From NCBI GenBank assembly GCA_002338505.1, contig DDIK01000124.1, positions 1 through 55,644 on the forward strand: a stretch of 55,644 nt of DNA. Reading direction: 5' to 3'. This stretch comes from Bacteriovorax sp. UBA1852. GTDB lineage: Bacteria > Bdellovibrionota > Bacteriovoracia > Bacteriovoracales > Bacteriovoracaceae. Position 1 is the first letter of the stretch; every line of letters begins with the position of its first letter. Below are positions 8,906 through 16,175 of the stretch, one piece after another. The position numbers and the translations under genes were made by a program. The notes beneath the pieces are model-generated. The model saw only the letters and a program-made list of their open reading frames with translations, was not told the DNA's origin and did no database searches.

Positions 8906-9235
8906 TCAAACATTTAAGGATTTACGAGAAATTAAAGCCTCATGGGAAGTCTCTAGTTCAACCTCTTCCATAGAAACCCCCTTAACGCTTAAACAGGCCA
9001 TACAGAGAGTACACTTATTAAGATTTAGAACAAAGTCGTCTTTTCTTTTCTCAATAGCTAAATATGGACATGAATTGATTAACTCATCCGAATTAACTGA
9101 ACTTGAATCAACAACTGGTAAGAACTTCCTGCGAGTTATAGATTTCTCTTCTGTCAGTTTATAACTATCTAATAACCTTACAAGTGTGGTTTTTAAAAAA
9201 TTTGTAGCTCGATAAACATCTCTTTCAAAAATCAT
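8906..9235 (-). CDS. Single-cluster ferredoxin-like protein (NuoI-like remnant)
   Basis: With the start at ATG 9235, whose ATGA overlaps the stop of the preceding gene, the protein is 109 aa. Cysteines are C56 (NSCPYLAI) and C75-x2-C78-x2-C81 (KCTLCMAC). In a standard 2[4Fe-4S] ferredoxin these correspond to C4 plus C5-C7, which is one complete cluster. The positions for the other cluster (C1-C3 and C8) are absent, and no CP follows C81. The order resembles the NuoI cluster-II half. It is the last of four overlapping genes that include NuoB-like and NuoC/D-like proteins, so it probably works with them in electron transfer. That role is inference. Confidence 0.7.
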   Translation of the reverse strand: MIFERDVYRATNFLKTTLVRLLDSYKLTEEKSITRRKFLPVVDSSSVNSDELINSCPYLAIEKRKDDFVLNLNKCTLCMACLSVKGVSMEEVELETSHEALISRKSLNV

Positions 9236-10749
9236 TTCATAAGCTCCTCTACCGAGATCCCACAGCTCATCCAATCGAGGAACATAGAGTCGATATCTAA
9301 TGGCCTACTTGCACGTTGAAAGATGTCAGCAATATTTGACGATGGAGTATGACAGTAGAAATCATAGAGTTCATTTTCATTCGCTCTTATGGAGGTAAAG
9401 AAAGAAATTTCACCAATGGCAGACTCAGTATAAGAAAAGAAGATTTGATCAGCATCAGATCGGTTTATATAGCTTCTCTCAATAGAGCGGCTCTCTTTAA
9501 GAGGTAGACTTTCAATAACTCTAATAGCATCAGAAAAACTATGGATTGCATCCTCTGATCTCACTAGCATACAGTCAAATAGACTACCATCAATTCCTAG
9601 AGGACGATCTCTTTCTAGGTCTCGATAGAGATAGTAAGGGTCATTACTTCTCATTTCGTAATTGATGCCGTATGTCCTTAAAGTTGCGCCACTCACTCCA
9701 TGCTTTACGAGGTTCAGTGATACATCTTTTAATTTTATATCCTTAAATCGATCAAGCTTAATAAGTGACTTCTGCAGCTTTTCAATACTTTGTGAAACTT
9801 CTTTTAAAACTTGTACAGCTTCAGTTCTCCACTTCACAGTGAGATCTGTATTTTGATCATAATTAATGAGATACTTTTGAAAAGGATATGCTTTAAACTC
9901 CTCTAAACAAACATATACTTTATTAAGCAATTCTTTGACATGCTTTTGGTAAACATCTTCATTGAGTTGCGCTAAAACATCTCTAAGAATCTCTAGGCTT
10001 CGAATACCAAAGTGAATTTCGACCAAGAGCATACGCAGAGATTTTTGATAAAGATCGACCTTTTCCCGAGAGATCTTTTCTAGTGTTTCTTGCCATAGGT
10101 TTTCATACATAAATTTGTCATATGTACTGTAATAGCCCATAAAGTGTAATACTTTTGCTAGAGATAACTTTTCTATATGCTTATCGAGATGAAGCCTTTC
10201 TCCATGTTCTATATCAACACGAGAAATCGACTCACCAGATTCATACACATTTAAAAAAAAGTGGGAATAATATGGGTTTAGTTCTCGAAGAGAATGCCTA
10301 GTTCTACTATCTAGAGATTTCATATCACGACATTGTGGCTCAAGGTCATATTTTTGATCTTTTAAATATGGCCCTCTCTTGAAATCAATAAAGTCATAGA
10401 CCACTCTCTCATTTCTATAAACTTTTATTCCAAAATGAGATTCAATTTGATCTTCAAAAAGGCGTGCGTTTGTCCAAGAGTCAGAAACAGAAACGAGGGT
10501 TTGTCCCTTTTTTAAAGGTCGTGCCAAAAATATTCTCTTACTCTCACTTAAAAAGTTAAAAGCATATATTACAAGAAAGCGATATTCACCAAGTTCTTTC
10601 TCTTCTTTAAATTGATCAAACTCATAAAGATCGAGACAGTAGATAGAACTAAGAGAACTATCAATTCGCTGGCTTAAAGAGGACATCGCACCAGCAAGAT
10701 CTTCTTTGTTAAGAAGTTCTAATTCGTCTGTGATATTAATGACTTTCAT
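9232..10749 (-). CDS. NuoC/NuoD-like (complex I or group 4 hydrogenase-like) fusion protein
   Basis: I place the start at the ATG ending at 10749, which has GGAG six bases upstream; in-frame ATGs four and two codons earlier are possible. About 505 aa. The N-terminal part resembles NuoC (LFEDQIESHFGIKVY, then a short basic stretch). Residues about 165-225 resemble the NuoD start: LNVYESGE, HGERLHLDKHIEKLS, FMGYYSTYDKF. Residues about 350-415 match the NuoD signature: HGVSGATLRTYGINYEMR, DPYYLYRD and DGSLFDCMLVRSE. No [NiFe] CxxC pairs are present, so it is not a hydrogenase in the usual sense. It is strongly diverged and sits between NuoB-like and ferredoxin genes with overlaps at both ends. 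Confidence 0.68.
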   Translation of the reverse strand: MKVINITDELELLNKEDLAGAMSSLSQRIDSSLSSIYCLDLYEFDQFKEEKELGEYRFLVIYAFNFLSESKRIFLARPLKKGQTLVSVSDSWTNARLFEDQIESHFGIKVYRNERVVYDFIDFKRGPYLKDQKYDLEPQCRDMKSLDSRTRHSLRELNPYYSHFFLNVYESGESISRVDIEHGERLHLDKHIEKLSLAKVLHFMGYYSTYDKFMYENLWQETLEKISREKVDLYQKSLRMLLVEIHFGIRSLEILRDVLAQLNEDVYQKHVKELLNKVYVCLEEFKAYPFQKYLINYDQNTDLTVKWRTEAVQVLKEVSQSIEKLQKSLIKLDRFKDIKLKDVSLNLVKHGVSGATLRTYGINYEMRSNDPYYLYRDLERDRPLGIDGSLFDCMLVRSEDAIHSFSDAIRVIESLPLKESRSIERSYINRSDADQIFFSYTESAIGEISFFTSIRANENELYDFYCHTPSSNIADIFQRASRPLDIDSMFLDWMSCGISVEELMK

Positions 10750-11149
10750 TATCATCTCCATCTAACGAATTTAAAATGAGCTTGGCAAGTTCATCATTAG
10801 TTTGATTTATATCATTTAATAGTAATGGTCGCTCAACAAGGTCTTCAGGCCTATAAAATATATTATGACCAAAGAGGTTTGCCCCATTTATACTATCACT
10901 ACCTAAGAAACGGTAAGCAATAGGTCTAATAGTATTATCTGTTGAATATAGTTGAACTTCTTCTTTGATACTTTCATCGATGAGACCACATATTATCAAA
11001 ACTTGTCTTTTGCGAAGAGAGGACGTTATAGGACTATTTCCAATAGACGAGTTTAAAATACCTCGAGGAACAGACCGTCCAAAGAGCCATACTGCCCTTA
11101 AATTAAGTTGTTCTTCTAAAATTTCGTTAACTCTATGTGTATTTATCAT
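10736..11149 (-). CDS. NuoB-like small subunit lacking all cluster cysteines
   Basis: 137 aa, starting at ATG 11149 in an ATGA overlap with the lipoprotein gene. The stretch AVWLFGRSVPRG corresponds in position to the NuoB FGLACCA loop. RKRQVLIICGLIDESIKEE corresponds to the NuoB strand (ADVLIVAGTVTxKM), and the end matches the region before and after PGCPPRPE. None of the four N2-cluster cysteines is present; the only Cys is C54. Taken alone the similarity is weak, but position next to a NuoC/D-like gene and a ferredoxin gene supports it. It would be a cluster-free structural subunit. It could also be an unrelated small protein. Confidence 0.5.
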   Translation of the reverse strand: MINTHRVNEILEEQLNLRAVWLFGRSVPRGILNSSIGNSPITSSLRKRQVLIICGLIDESIKEEVQLYSTDNTIRPIAYRFLGSDSINGANLFGHNIFYRPEDLVERPLLLNDINQTNDELAKLILNSLDGDDNESH

Positions 11150-12558
11150 CTTAAGATCATATCTTCTTTCTTAGTCTCGAGGATAAGTCTTTTCCATTCC
11201 ACATCGTTTGGAAAGATTTCAATTTCTCTCGTTTTATTTTGAGCCGCACATGACTGACTTTTTCCTGTTAGTCCAATCCAATTATAAATTTTTTCATTGT
11301 AAGTATCACGGCCCTGTTCATATTCAATATATTTATAATATCTCTTACTCGTTTTTGCCAAGCTAGAAAGTAAATTTACTGCACGAGGAAAGGCACTATT
11401 AAGCTCTTCATCACTGCATGTTCTAAAAAAATCTTCTTGTTTAAAAAGAAGCTCTCCATCATAATTTACTTGATTGGGTTCCCAGGATTGAAAATTACAT
11501 TTATAGACATAGCCGAGCCTATTGGCGAGGCTAAAGGCATGAAGAAACTCGAAAAACCAGTGTTTCTCATGATTATCTTTAATTCTCGGAGATCTAACAT
11601 ATTGCTTACATGTATTAAAAGAATTCCAGTATTCATTGTAAAAACGAGTAAAAACGCTTTTAAAACTTTCTTTCTCTTTTAAAACTTTATCTCTCATACT
11701 CCAAGCTTTTTCATAAAGTGCTTCGCATGTTCGTCCCAGTGTATTTAATTCATCAATACTAAATAGGTGTCCACTTTCAAGAGCAAACTTCATACTCTTT
11801 CCAGCAACAGAGTTTCCATAAACACGATATGCAGGAAAGTATGTATTTTTAGCAATAATTGTTCGCCCTCTTCCATTTTCTAAAAATGCCTTAATTCTTT
11901 TCCAATTAATAAAACTCTTGAGCTTAGTAATAGATTTAACGTCTTTATACTCAGGATCGTCTTTGGCAACGGCAACTAGCACAACAGAGTCACGCCAAGT
12001 ATTTAACTTATCACAGGGATATGAGTCACAAAACTGCTCTACGATTCCACCAATTATCCGTACTCTAACAAATTCATCAGTAATTTTTTTTTGAGAATAA
12101 GTTAAATACTTCTTATCACCAAAGATTAGAACTTTTTGTGGTTCTTTTTGTCTATTTATAAGCCGTGGAACAAAAGCATAGTGAAAAGGTGGGTTCTTTA
12201 TAGACCTAGCATAACTCTTCCACACATCGTCTTCTCGACAGTATGAATGGGTATAAACTCTACGACCACTCACAAGATCAAGCTCATAATGATTATCCCC
12301 GTCCTTTTCCACGAGAATAACGGCGTTTAATTCTCTACTTTCAAGATCAATCTGTGGATTTATATCAAAGAAGAGATGAGGGACAGTTTGATAAAGGCCA
12401 TCAACAAAGCGAACATGCCCATCACTCTTGAACCACAGCGGCTTAACATCTGTAACGGGAATATCTAATTTTTTTTGCGCACAACTAAATAGTAAAATGG
12501 AACAAAGCCCAAGAAATATTACTTTTTTAATTTGACAAATATACCGTGAATAGTTCAT
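11146..12558 (-). CDS. Lipoprotein of unknown function heading the Nuo-like operon
   Basis: The 470-aa protein has a basic N-terminus, a hydrophobic segment and the lipobox LLFSC with C26 as the likely lipidated residue. Position +2 is Ala, so the outer membrane is the expected destination. The rest is soluble, with scattered Cys residues (SYCRED, FCDSYPCD, GRTCE, FNTCKQY, YKCNFQ, FRTCSD, QSCAAQ) and no CxxCH haem motif. I recognise no domain. It is the first gene of four joined by overlaps of 4, 14 and 4 bases, which implies that its periplasmic product is made together with cytoplasmic Nuo-like proteins. Its promoter must lie between it and the divergent tRNA-Leu. Confidence 0.75.
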   Translation of the reverse strand: MNYSRYICQIKKVIFLGLCSILLFSCAQKKLDIPVTDVKPLWFKSDGHVRFVDGLYQTVPHLFFDINPQIDLESRELNAVILVEKDGDNHYELDLVSGRRVYTHSYCREDDVWKSYARSIKNPPFHYAFVPRLINRQKEPQKVLIFGDKKYLTYSQKKITDEFVRVRIIGGIVEQFCDSYPCDKLNTWRDSVVLVAVAKDDPEYKDVKSITKLKSFINWKRIKAFLENGRGRTIIAKNTYFPAYRVYGNSVAGKSMKFALESGHLFSIDELNTLGRTCEALYEKAWSMRDKVLKEKESFKSVFTRFYNEYWNSFNTCKQYVRSPRIKDNHEKHWFFEFLHAFSLANRLGYVYKCNFQSWEPNQVNYDGELLFKQEDFFRTCSDEELNSAFPRAVNLLSSLAKTSKRYYKYIEYEQGRDTYNEKIYNWIGLTGKSQSCAAQNKTREIEIFPNDVEWKRLILETKKEDMILR

Positions 12559-12585
12559 TATCTTTCTTTGTATCCATCAAAATTT

Positions 12586-12672
12586 GGTCCGGTGTTGGAA
12601 TTGGTAGACAAGACGGATTTAAAATCCGTTGCCCATTAGGGCGTGCGAGTTCAAGTCTCGCCCGGACCACCA
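12586..12672 (+). tRNA. tRNA-Leu, anticodon UAA
   Basis: 87 bases. The acceptor pair GGTCCGG / CCGGACC is followed by discriminator A and an encoded CCA (12670-12672). The D-loop contains TGGAATTGGTAGAC. The anticodon stem-loop ACGGATTTAAAATCCGT carries TAA. The long variable arm is of class II type (TGCCCATTAGGGCG), and the T arm is GCGAGTTCAAGTCTCGC. All arms pair well. The gene lies 34 bases upstream of a methyltransferase-fold gene on the same strand, so the two may share a transcript from which the tRNA is processed. Confidence 0.97.
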
Positions 12673-12706
12673 AATTTTCCATTAGATTCATTATCAGCTC
12701 TAAGTT

Positions 12707-13753
12707 ATGGAATATCAAGATCAAATCATAGTTGAATCAATCAAAGCAGAAATTAAAGAGCTAATCAACACTGCGCACAATCACGAAGAAAAAATATTAC
12801 CTAAAGAGCAAAATCTCATGCAGCGCTACTTCTCCACTCTAGACGAAACTCAAGATGACGAACAATTTCAAGAAGAACTCTATCTAGGCCATGATAGTGA
12901 TGCTCAAGGACTTATGGCACTCAATACTTCGTTTATAGACTGTTATGAAATCTTAAAGCAAATCACGACGATAAATAAAATGAGACAATTTACGATTTGC
13001 GACATTGGTGCAGGATATGGAAAACTTGCGTTAACAGCACACTTCTTCTTTTCTCATCTGAAAATAATATCAATTGAACCTGTCACTAAAAGACTTGAGA
13101 CATTAAAGAGTATCGTTGGTATCGATTCAATCATCGAGGATAAGTTTCGACAGTCACATATTGATCTCTCTTTTAAATATGCATTTCTTTATTTTCCCAT
13201 CGGAGAAGCTTTTGAAAAAATTCTCTCTCAATTAAAAGAAAAGGAGGATCTGGAAGGCTTAATTGTTATTGAGTCTCATGGTGATATGTTTCCCAGGCTA
13301 TCTCTAGAGTCCGATTGGCTTGTCCCGGAGAAATTATGCAAGACGGCCATACCTAGGCATCATGACGAAGTCAGACTTTATAAGCGTAAGATATCAGCGA
13401 CAAATAAGTTAATTACTTTTCACAGACTCTTCACTCACTTCCCCTACATCTCCATAAGAACAGATAAAGGTTTTTGGATTGAGAGAACTCGTGACATAGA
13501 ACTTCAGTACTATAAAGAAAATGAGATATTCCTTGAGTCAAAAAGCAGTAAGAGAACCACGACTATAAACCTCTCAAATATTGCAGATTTTTCGTACCTA
13601 GAAGAAATAGATGATTCAGTTTTAAAATTATTTGAGAATAGAAAAGAGAATTTGCTCATCAAAGCTCAGAGGATCCGTCGTATCTACAAAGATGGATCTC
13701 TTGAACTTTCAGATGGCACTTATATTTACGACTCTGGCGACTTAAAGATTTGA
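12707..13753 (+). CDS. SAM-methyltransferase-fold protein, substrate unknown
   Basis: The 348-aa protein carries a Rossmann methyltransferase motif I at about residues 97-108 (ICDIGAGYGKL), followed by the acidic end of strand 2 in IISIEPV. The N-terminal 90 residues and the C-terminal 150 residues (basic and aromatic) match nothing I recognise. The charged C-terminus could bind nucleic acid or polysaccharide. The start ATG follows the tRNA closely. The end overlaps the chalcone-isomerase-like gene on the other strand by 28 bases, so they are convergent. Confidence 0.6.
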   Translation: MEYQDQIIVESIKAEIKELINTAHNHEEKILPKEQNLMQRYFSTLDETQDDEQFQEELYLGHDSDAQGLMALNTSFIDCYEILKQITTINKMRQFTICDIGAGYGKLALTAHFFFSHLKIISIEPVTKRLETLKSIVGIDSIIEDKFRQSHIDLSFKYAFLYFPIGEAFEKILSQLKEKEDLEGLIVIESHGDMFPRLSLESDWLVPEKLCKTAIPRHHDEVRLYKRKISATNKLITFHRLFTHFPYISIRTDKGFWIERTRDIELQYYKENEIFLESKSSKRTTTINLSNIADFSYLEEIDDSVLKLFENRKENLLIKAQRIRRIYKDGSLELSDGTYIYDSGDLKI

Positions 13754-14238
13754 GGAGCTAACTTCTCACCTACCTCATTGGCACCTAGCCATATCCATGG
13801 AACATTCTTTTTAAAAGTTGAATCCTTAAACTTGAGAGACTTTCCTGGAAATTTGAATTCAACAGTGTCGGCATCTGCGAGGATCACGATCTGGTCTCCA
13901 TCCTTCATATCAGGCTGTATATTCTCTAACTGCTTAAAATAGTCACCTTTAACTTTTGCAGGAAAAACCTTTTGGGACTCAGTCCAAGCCTCTTTAAGGT
14001 AGTCACTTTTTATATTCTTTCTAAACGTAAAGACCATCTTGTACTTATCAACATCTTTCAGTTCAGAAAAAGCCTTAATTTTCTTATCAGAGTACAGCTC
14101 TAGTTCATATATCTCAAAAGAGAATATGGTAAAAGTAAGAAGTCCTGAGCCGACCTTATCAAGAGCAAGTGTATTGAAACTGGATACAAGGAAGAGCCCT
14201 AATACTATTTTTTTAAGAGATAATGACCAACAAACCAC
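13726..14238 (-). CDS. Exported chalcone-isomerase-like protein
   Basis: 170 aa. The start is a GTG inside the end of the Cfa-like gene (34-base overlap), because no ATG or TTG occurs before the signal peptide (KKIVLGLFLVSSFNTLALDK). The mature part has the pattern of bacterial chalcone-isomerase-like proteins: G-x-G-x-L-x-x-x-x-F-x-x-Y-x-x-x-L-Y, then FTFRKNIKSDYLKEAW and a terminal PWIWLG. In many proteobacteria such genes sit beside cfa-type genes, as here. The family is thought to bind lipid-like molecules, and an enzymatic role is not shown. Location is probably periplasmic. Confidence 0.7.
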   Translation of the reverse strand: MVCWSLSLKKIVLGLFLVSSFNTLALDKVGSGLLTFTIFSFEIYELELYSDKKIKAFSELKDVDKYKMVFTFRKNIKSDYLKEAWTESQKVFPAKVKGDYFKQLENIQPDMKDGDQIVILADADTVEFKFPGKSLKFKDSTFKKNVPWIWLGANEVGEKLAPQIFKSPES

Positions 14239-15254
14239 TCGTTTCCTCCATCTGCATTAAACAGCTCTGAGCATGCCATATAGAAAACTCTCCAGTACTC
14301 GAACCACTTTACTTTTTCATCTTCGCCGTAAGCATCGCCAAAGATTTCCATAACCCTTTCTTCATTAGCATCCATATTCTCTAGCCAATGTTCACAGGTC
14401 TTTGAATAATTCTTTCCATTTACCTTATAAGCTTTCTCTATCTTTAAATCATCTTTAAAATGATCAAAGATGTCAAAGGAAGGCATAATTCCACCACTAA
14501 AGAAGTACTTACTCATCCAATCAGAGTCATCTTTAACATCAAAAGGGTATGAATATAGTTTATGACAAAAGATATGAACAAATAACTTCCCGTCATCTTT
14601 TAACCAGCTGCCAATACTTGCGAGAAGGCTTTTGTAATTTCTCATATGCTCAAACATCTCAATGGAACAAACACGGTCAAACTTTCTATCAGTATCAAAC
14701 TCAACGACATTGGCCGTTATAATTTCTAAATTAGTTATCCCTTCATCGGAAATTATTTTATCAATATACTCTTTCTGGGTTCTCGAATTTGAAATTGAAG
14801 TAATATTTGAGTTAGGAAAAGATCGAGCTAAAAAGAGCGATAAAGAGCCCCAGCCACATCCAAGCTCTAAGATATCTTGGCCATCAATAAGCTCTGCCCT
14901 CTTAATAACTAGTTCAAACATTTCTTGTTCTGCTTGGTCTAAGCTCTTTGCGCCATTTTCATAAAGAGCACATGAATACTTAAGTTTTTCGCCAAGACAT
15001 AATTTAAAAAACTCTGTTGGTACTTCATAATGCTGCTCATTTGCTTGATCTTCATTAATTGCAAGTCTTGACTGCTTAAGAGTTTCTAAAAAACTATACT
15101 TTCCATCAAGCCCAGCTTCTTCAAGCTCTGTCCTTCTCTCATGAAGTAGTGATCGAATACCTCTTCTAATTAGAAAATCAGGGACAAGTCTCTTCTCTAA
15201 AAGCCTATCCACTGAAAACTGAAAAGGTAAATTTCTAATAAGTGTCGTAATCAT
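14205..15254 (-). CDS. Cyclopropane-fatty-acyl-phospholipid synthase family methyltransferase
   Basis: 349 aa. Enzymes of this family add a methylene or methyl group from SAM to unsaturated acyl chains of membrane phospholipids. Motif I is ILELGCGWGSLSLFLAR, followed by ITSISNSRTQKEYI. Residues equivalent to the bicarbonate site of E. coli Cfa seem present: Cys in KYSCALY, Glu in EMFEHM, His-Ile in FVHIFCH, and Tyr in WRVFYMACSELF. It is about 30 residues shorter than E. coli Cfa at the N-terminus. With DUF1295 upstream and a chalcone-isomerase-like protein downstream, a modified-fatty-acid pathway is more likely than a plain stand-alone Cfa. The Shine-Dalgarno AAGGA supports the start. Confidence 0.85.
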   Translation of the reverse strand: MITTLIRNLPFQFSVDRLLEKRLVPDFLIRRGIRSLLHERRTELEEAGLDGKYSFLETLKQSRLAINEDQANEQHYEVPTEFFKLCLGEKLKYSCALYENGAKSLDQAEQEMFELVIKRAELIDGQDILELGCGWGSLSLFLARSFPNSNITSISNSRTQKEYIDKIISDEGITNLEIITANVVEFDTDRKFDRVCSIEMFEHMRNYKSLLASIGSWLKDDGKLFVHIFCHKLYSYPFDVKDDSDWMSKYFFSGGIMPSFDIFDHFKDDLKIEKAYKVNGKNYSKTCEHWLENMDANEERVMEIFGDAYGEDEKVKWFEYWRVFYMACSELFNADGGNEWFVGHYLLKK

Positions 15255-15262
15255 ACTTGTCC

Positions 15263-16048
15263 TTATATAAGTTTCTTTAGATCAATAAAAAAAGCAGGTG
15301 TGTTTTTAAAATATTCTTCTTCGCCCTCTTTTTTAAAGATTCCATTTCTTGCGTCTTCCTCTAAAAAAGGTATACCTGAGATGTGATTAAGGGTCGTGTA
15401 CATAAAGACAACTGCGTATAAAGAAAAAGCACCTTTAAGATCAATGGACATGGATATGATACTTATACTGACCCATACCATCCACTCAAAGAAGTAATTA
15501 GGGTGACGTGAAAATGCCCATAAACCACGATTACAAACCTTGCCTTTATTATTTTTATCTTTTTTAAATTTAAAAAGTTGGAAATCAGCGACTGACTCTA
15601 GAACAAGAGAAAGAAGCATGAGTGATGAACCTAGAGAAAAAAGTAAGTCATTGCTAATTGGATTACTCAATAGATAGTAAAATGGAAAAGAAAGTGATGA
15701 TGCTATAAATGACTGAAATACAAACATTTTAATAAAACTAATATTTGTCGCACTCCATTCCTTCTTTATCTTTTCATACCGCTTATCTTCTTTATTCTCA
15801 TGTATATATCTTATAAGAAGATAACACCCAAGGCGGCATGACCAGGCAAGGATTAGGAAAAGAATAATACCATGTTTAAGTGAGAGATTAAGAGAATAGT
15901 AAGTGGTGTAAAAGATTGAAATTATCGAAAAGTGAAATCCCCAACCAATATCAATAACAGAGGACTTCTTCGTATATAAAGAAACAAGCCAAAGAAAAAT
16001 AAAGAATATGAGACCCACGAGATAAGTCGTAAGGATTATGTTCATCAT
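15263..16048 (-). CDS. DUF1295 membrane protein (steroid 5-alpha-reductase-like)
   Basis: 261 aa with about six membrane segments. The C-terminal part has the family mark RGLWAFSRHPNYFFEWMVW (R/G-L-W-x-x-S-R-H-P-N-Y-F-x-E) and GIPFLEEDARN near the end, as in isoprenylcysteine methyltransferase and 5-alpha-reductase-related proteins. It begins the operon with the Cfa-like and chalcone-isomerase-like genes, 8 bases before the Cfa-like start. A role as a lipid reductase or desaturation partner is inferred only from family and neighbours. Start ATG 16048 has GAGGT five bases upstream. Confidence 0.85.
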   Translation of the reverse strand: MMNIILTTYLVGLIFFIFLWLVSLYTKKSSVIDIGWGFHFSIISIFYTTYYSLNLSLKHGIILFLILAWSCRLGCYLLIRYIHENKEDKRYEKIKKEWSATNISFIKMFVFQSFIASSLSFPFYYLLSNPISNDLLFSLGSSLMLLSLVLESVADFQLFKFKKDKNNKGKVCNRGLWAFSRHPNYFFEWMVWVSISIISMSIDLKGAFSLYAVVFMYTTLNHISGIPFLEEDARNGIFKKEGEEEYFKNTPAFFIDLKKLI

Positions 16049-16136
16049 GTTTACCTCTTATCTCAATATAACATTTTAATAGAAGTAGTAATTAAGCGTA
16101 TAGGTTTTGTAGAGGTGCGTATTTAAGAAAAGGTAT

Positions 16137-16164
16137 CGTGCAGGAGTTCTTTCACTCCTGCACG
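16137..16164 (-). terminator. Hairpin terminator after lpdA
   Basis: A perfect 11-bp stem CGTGCAGGAGT / ACTCCTGCACG with a 6-base loop lies 12 bases after the lpdA stop. On the minus strand it is followed by ATACCTTTTCTTA, a modest T-rich stretch. It probably ends the sucA-sucB-lpdA transcript. The weak T-tract leaves the efficiency uncertain, and the stem could also protect the 3' end of the mRNA. Confidence 0.7.
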
Positions 16165-16175
16165 ACCTAGTATTA

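Noticed and set aside
9232..10749. [NiFe] hydrogenase large subunit
   Set aside because: The N- and C-terminal CxxC nickel ligand pairs are absent; only the NuoD-like framework remains.
12527..12731. Short open frames on both strands across the tRNA-Leu
   Set aside because: They translate the tRNA gene and its flanks.
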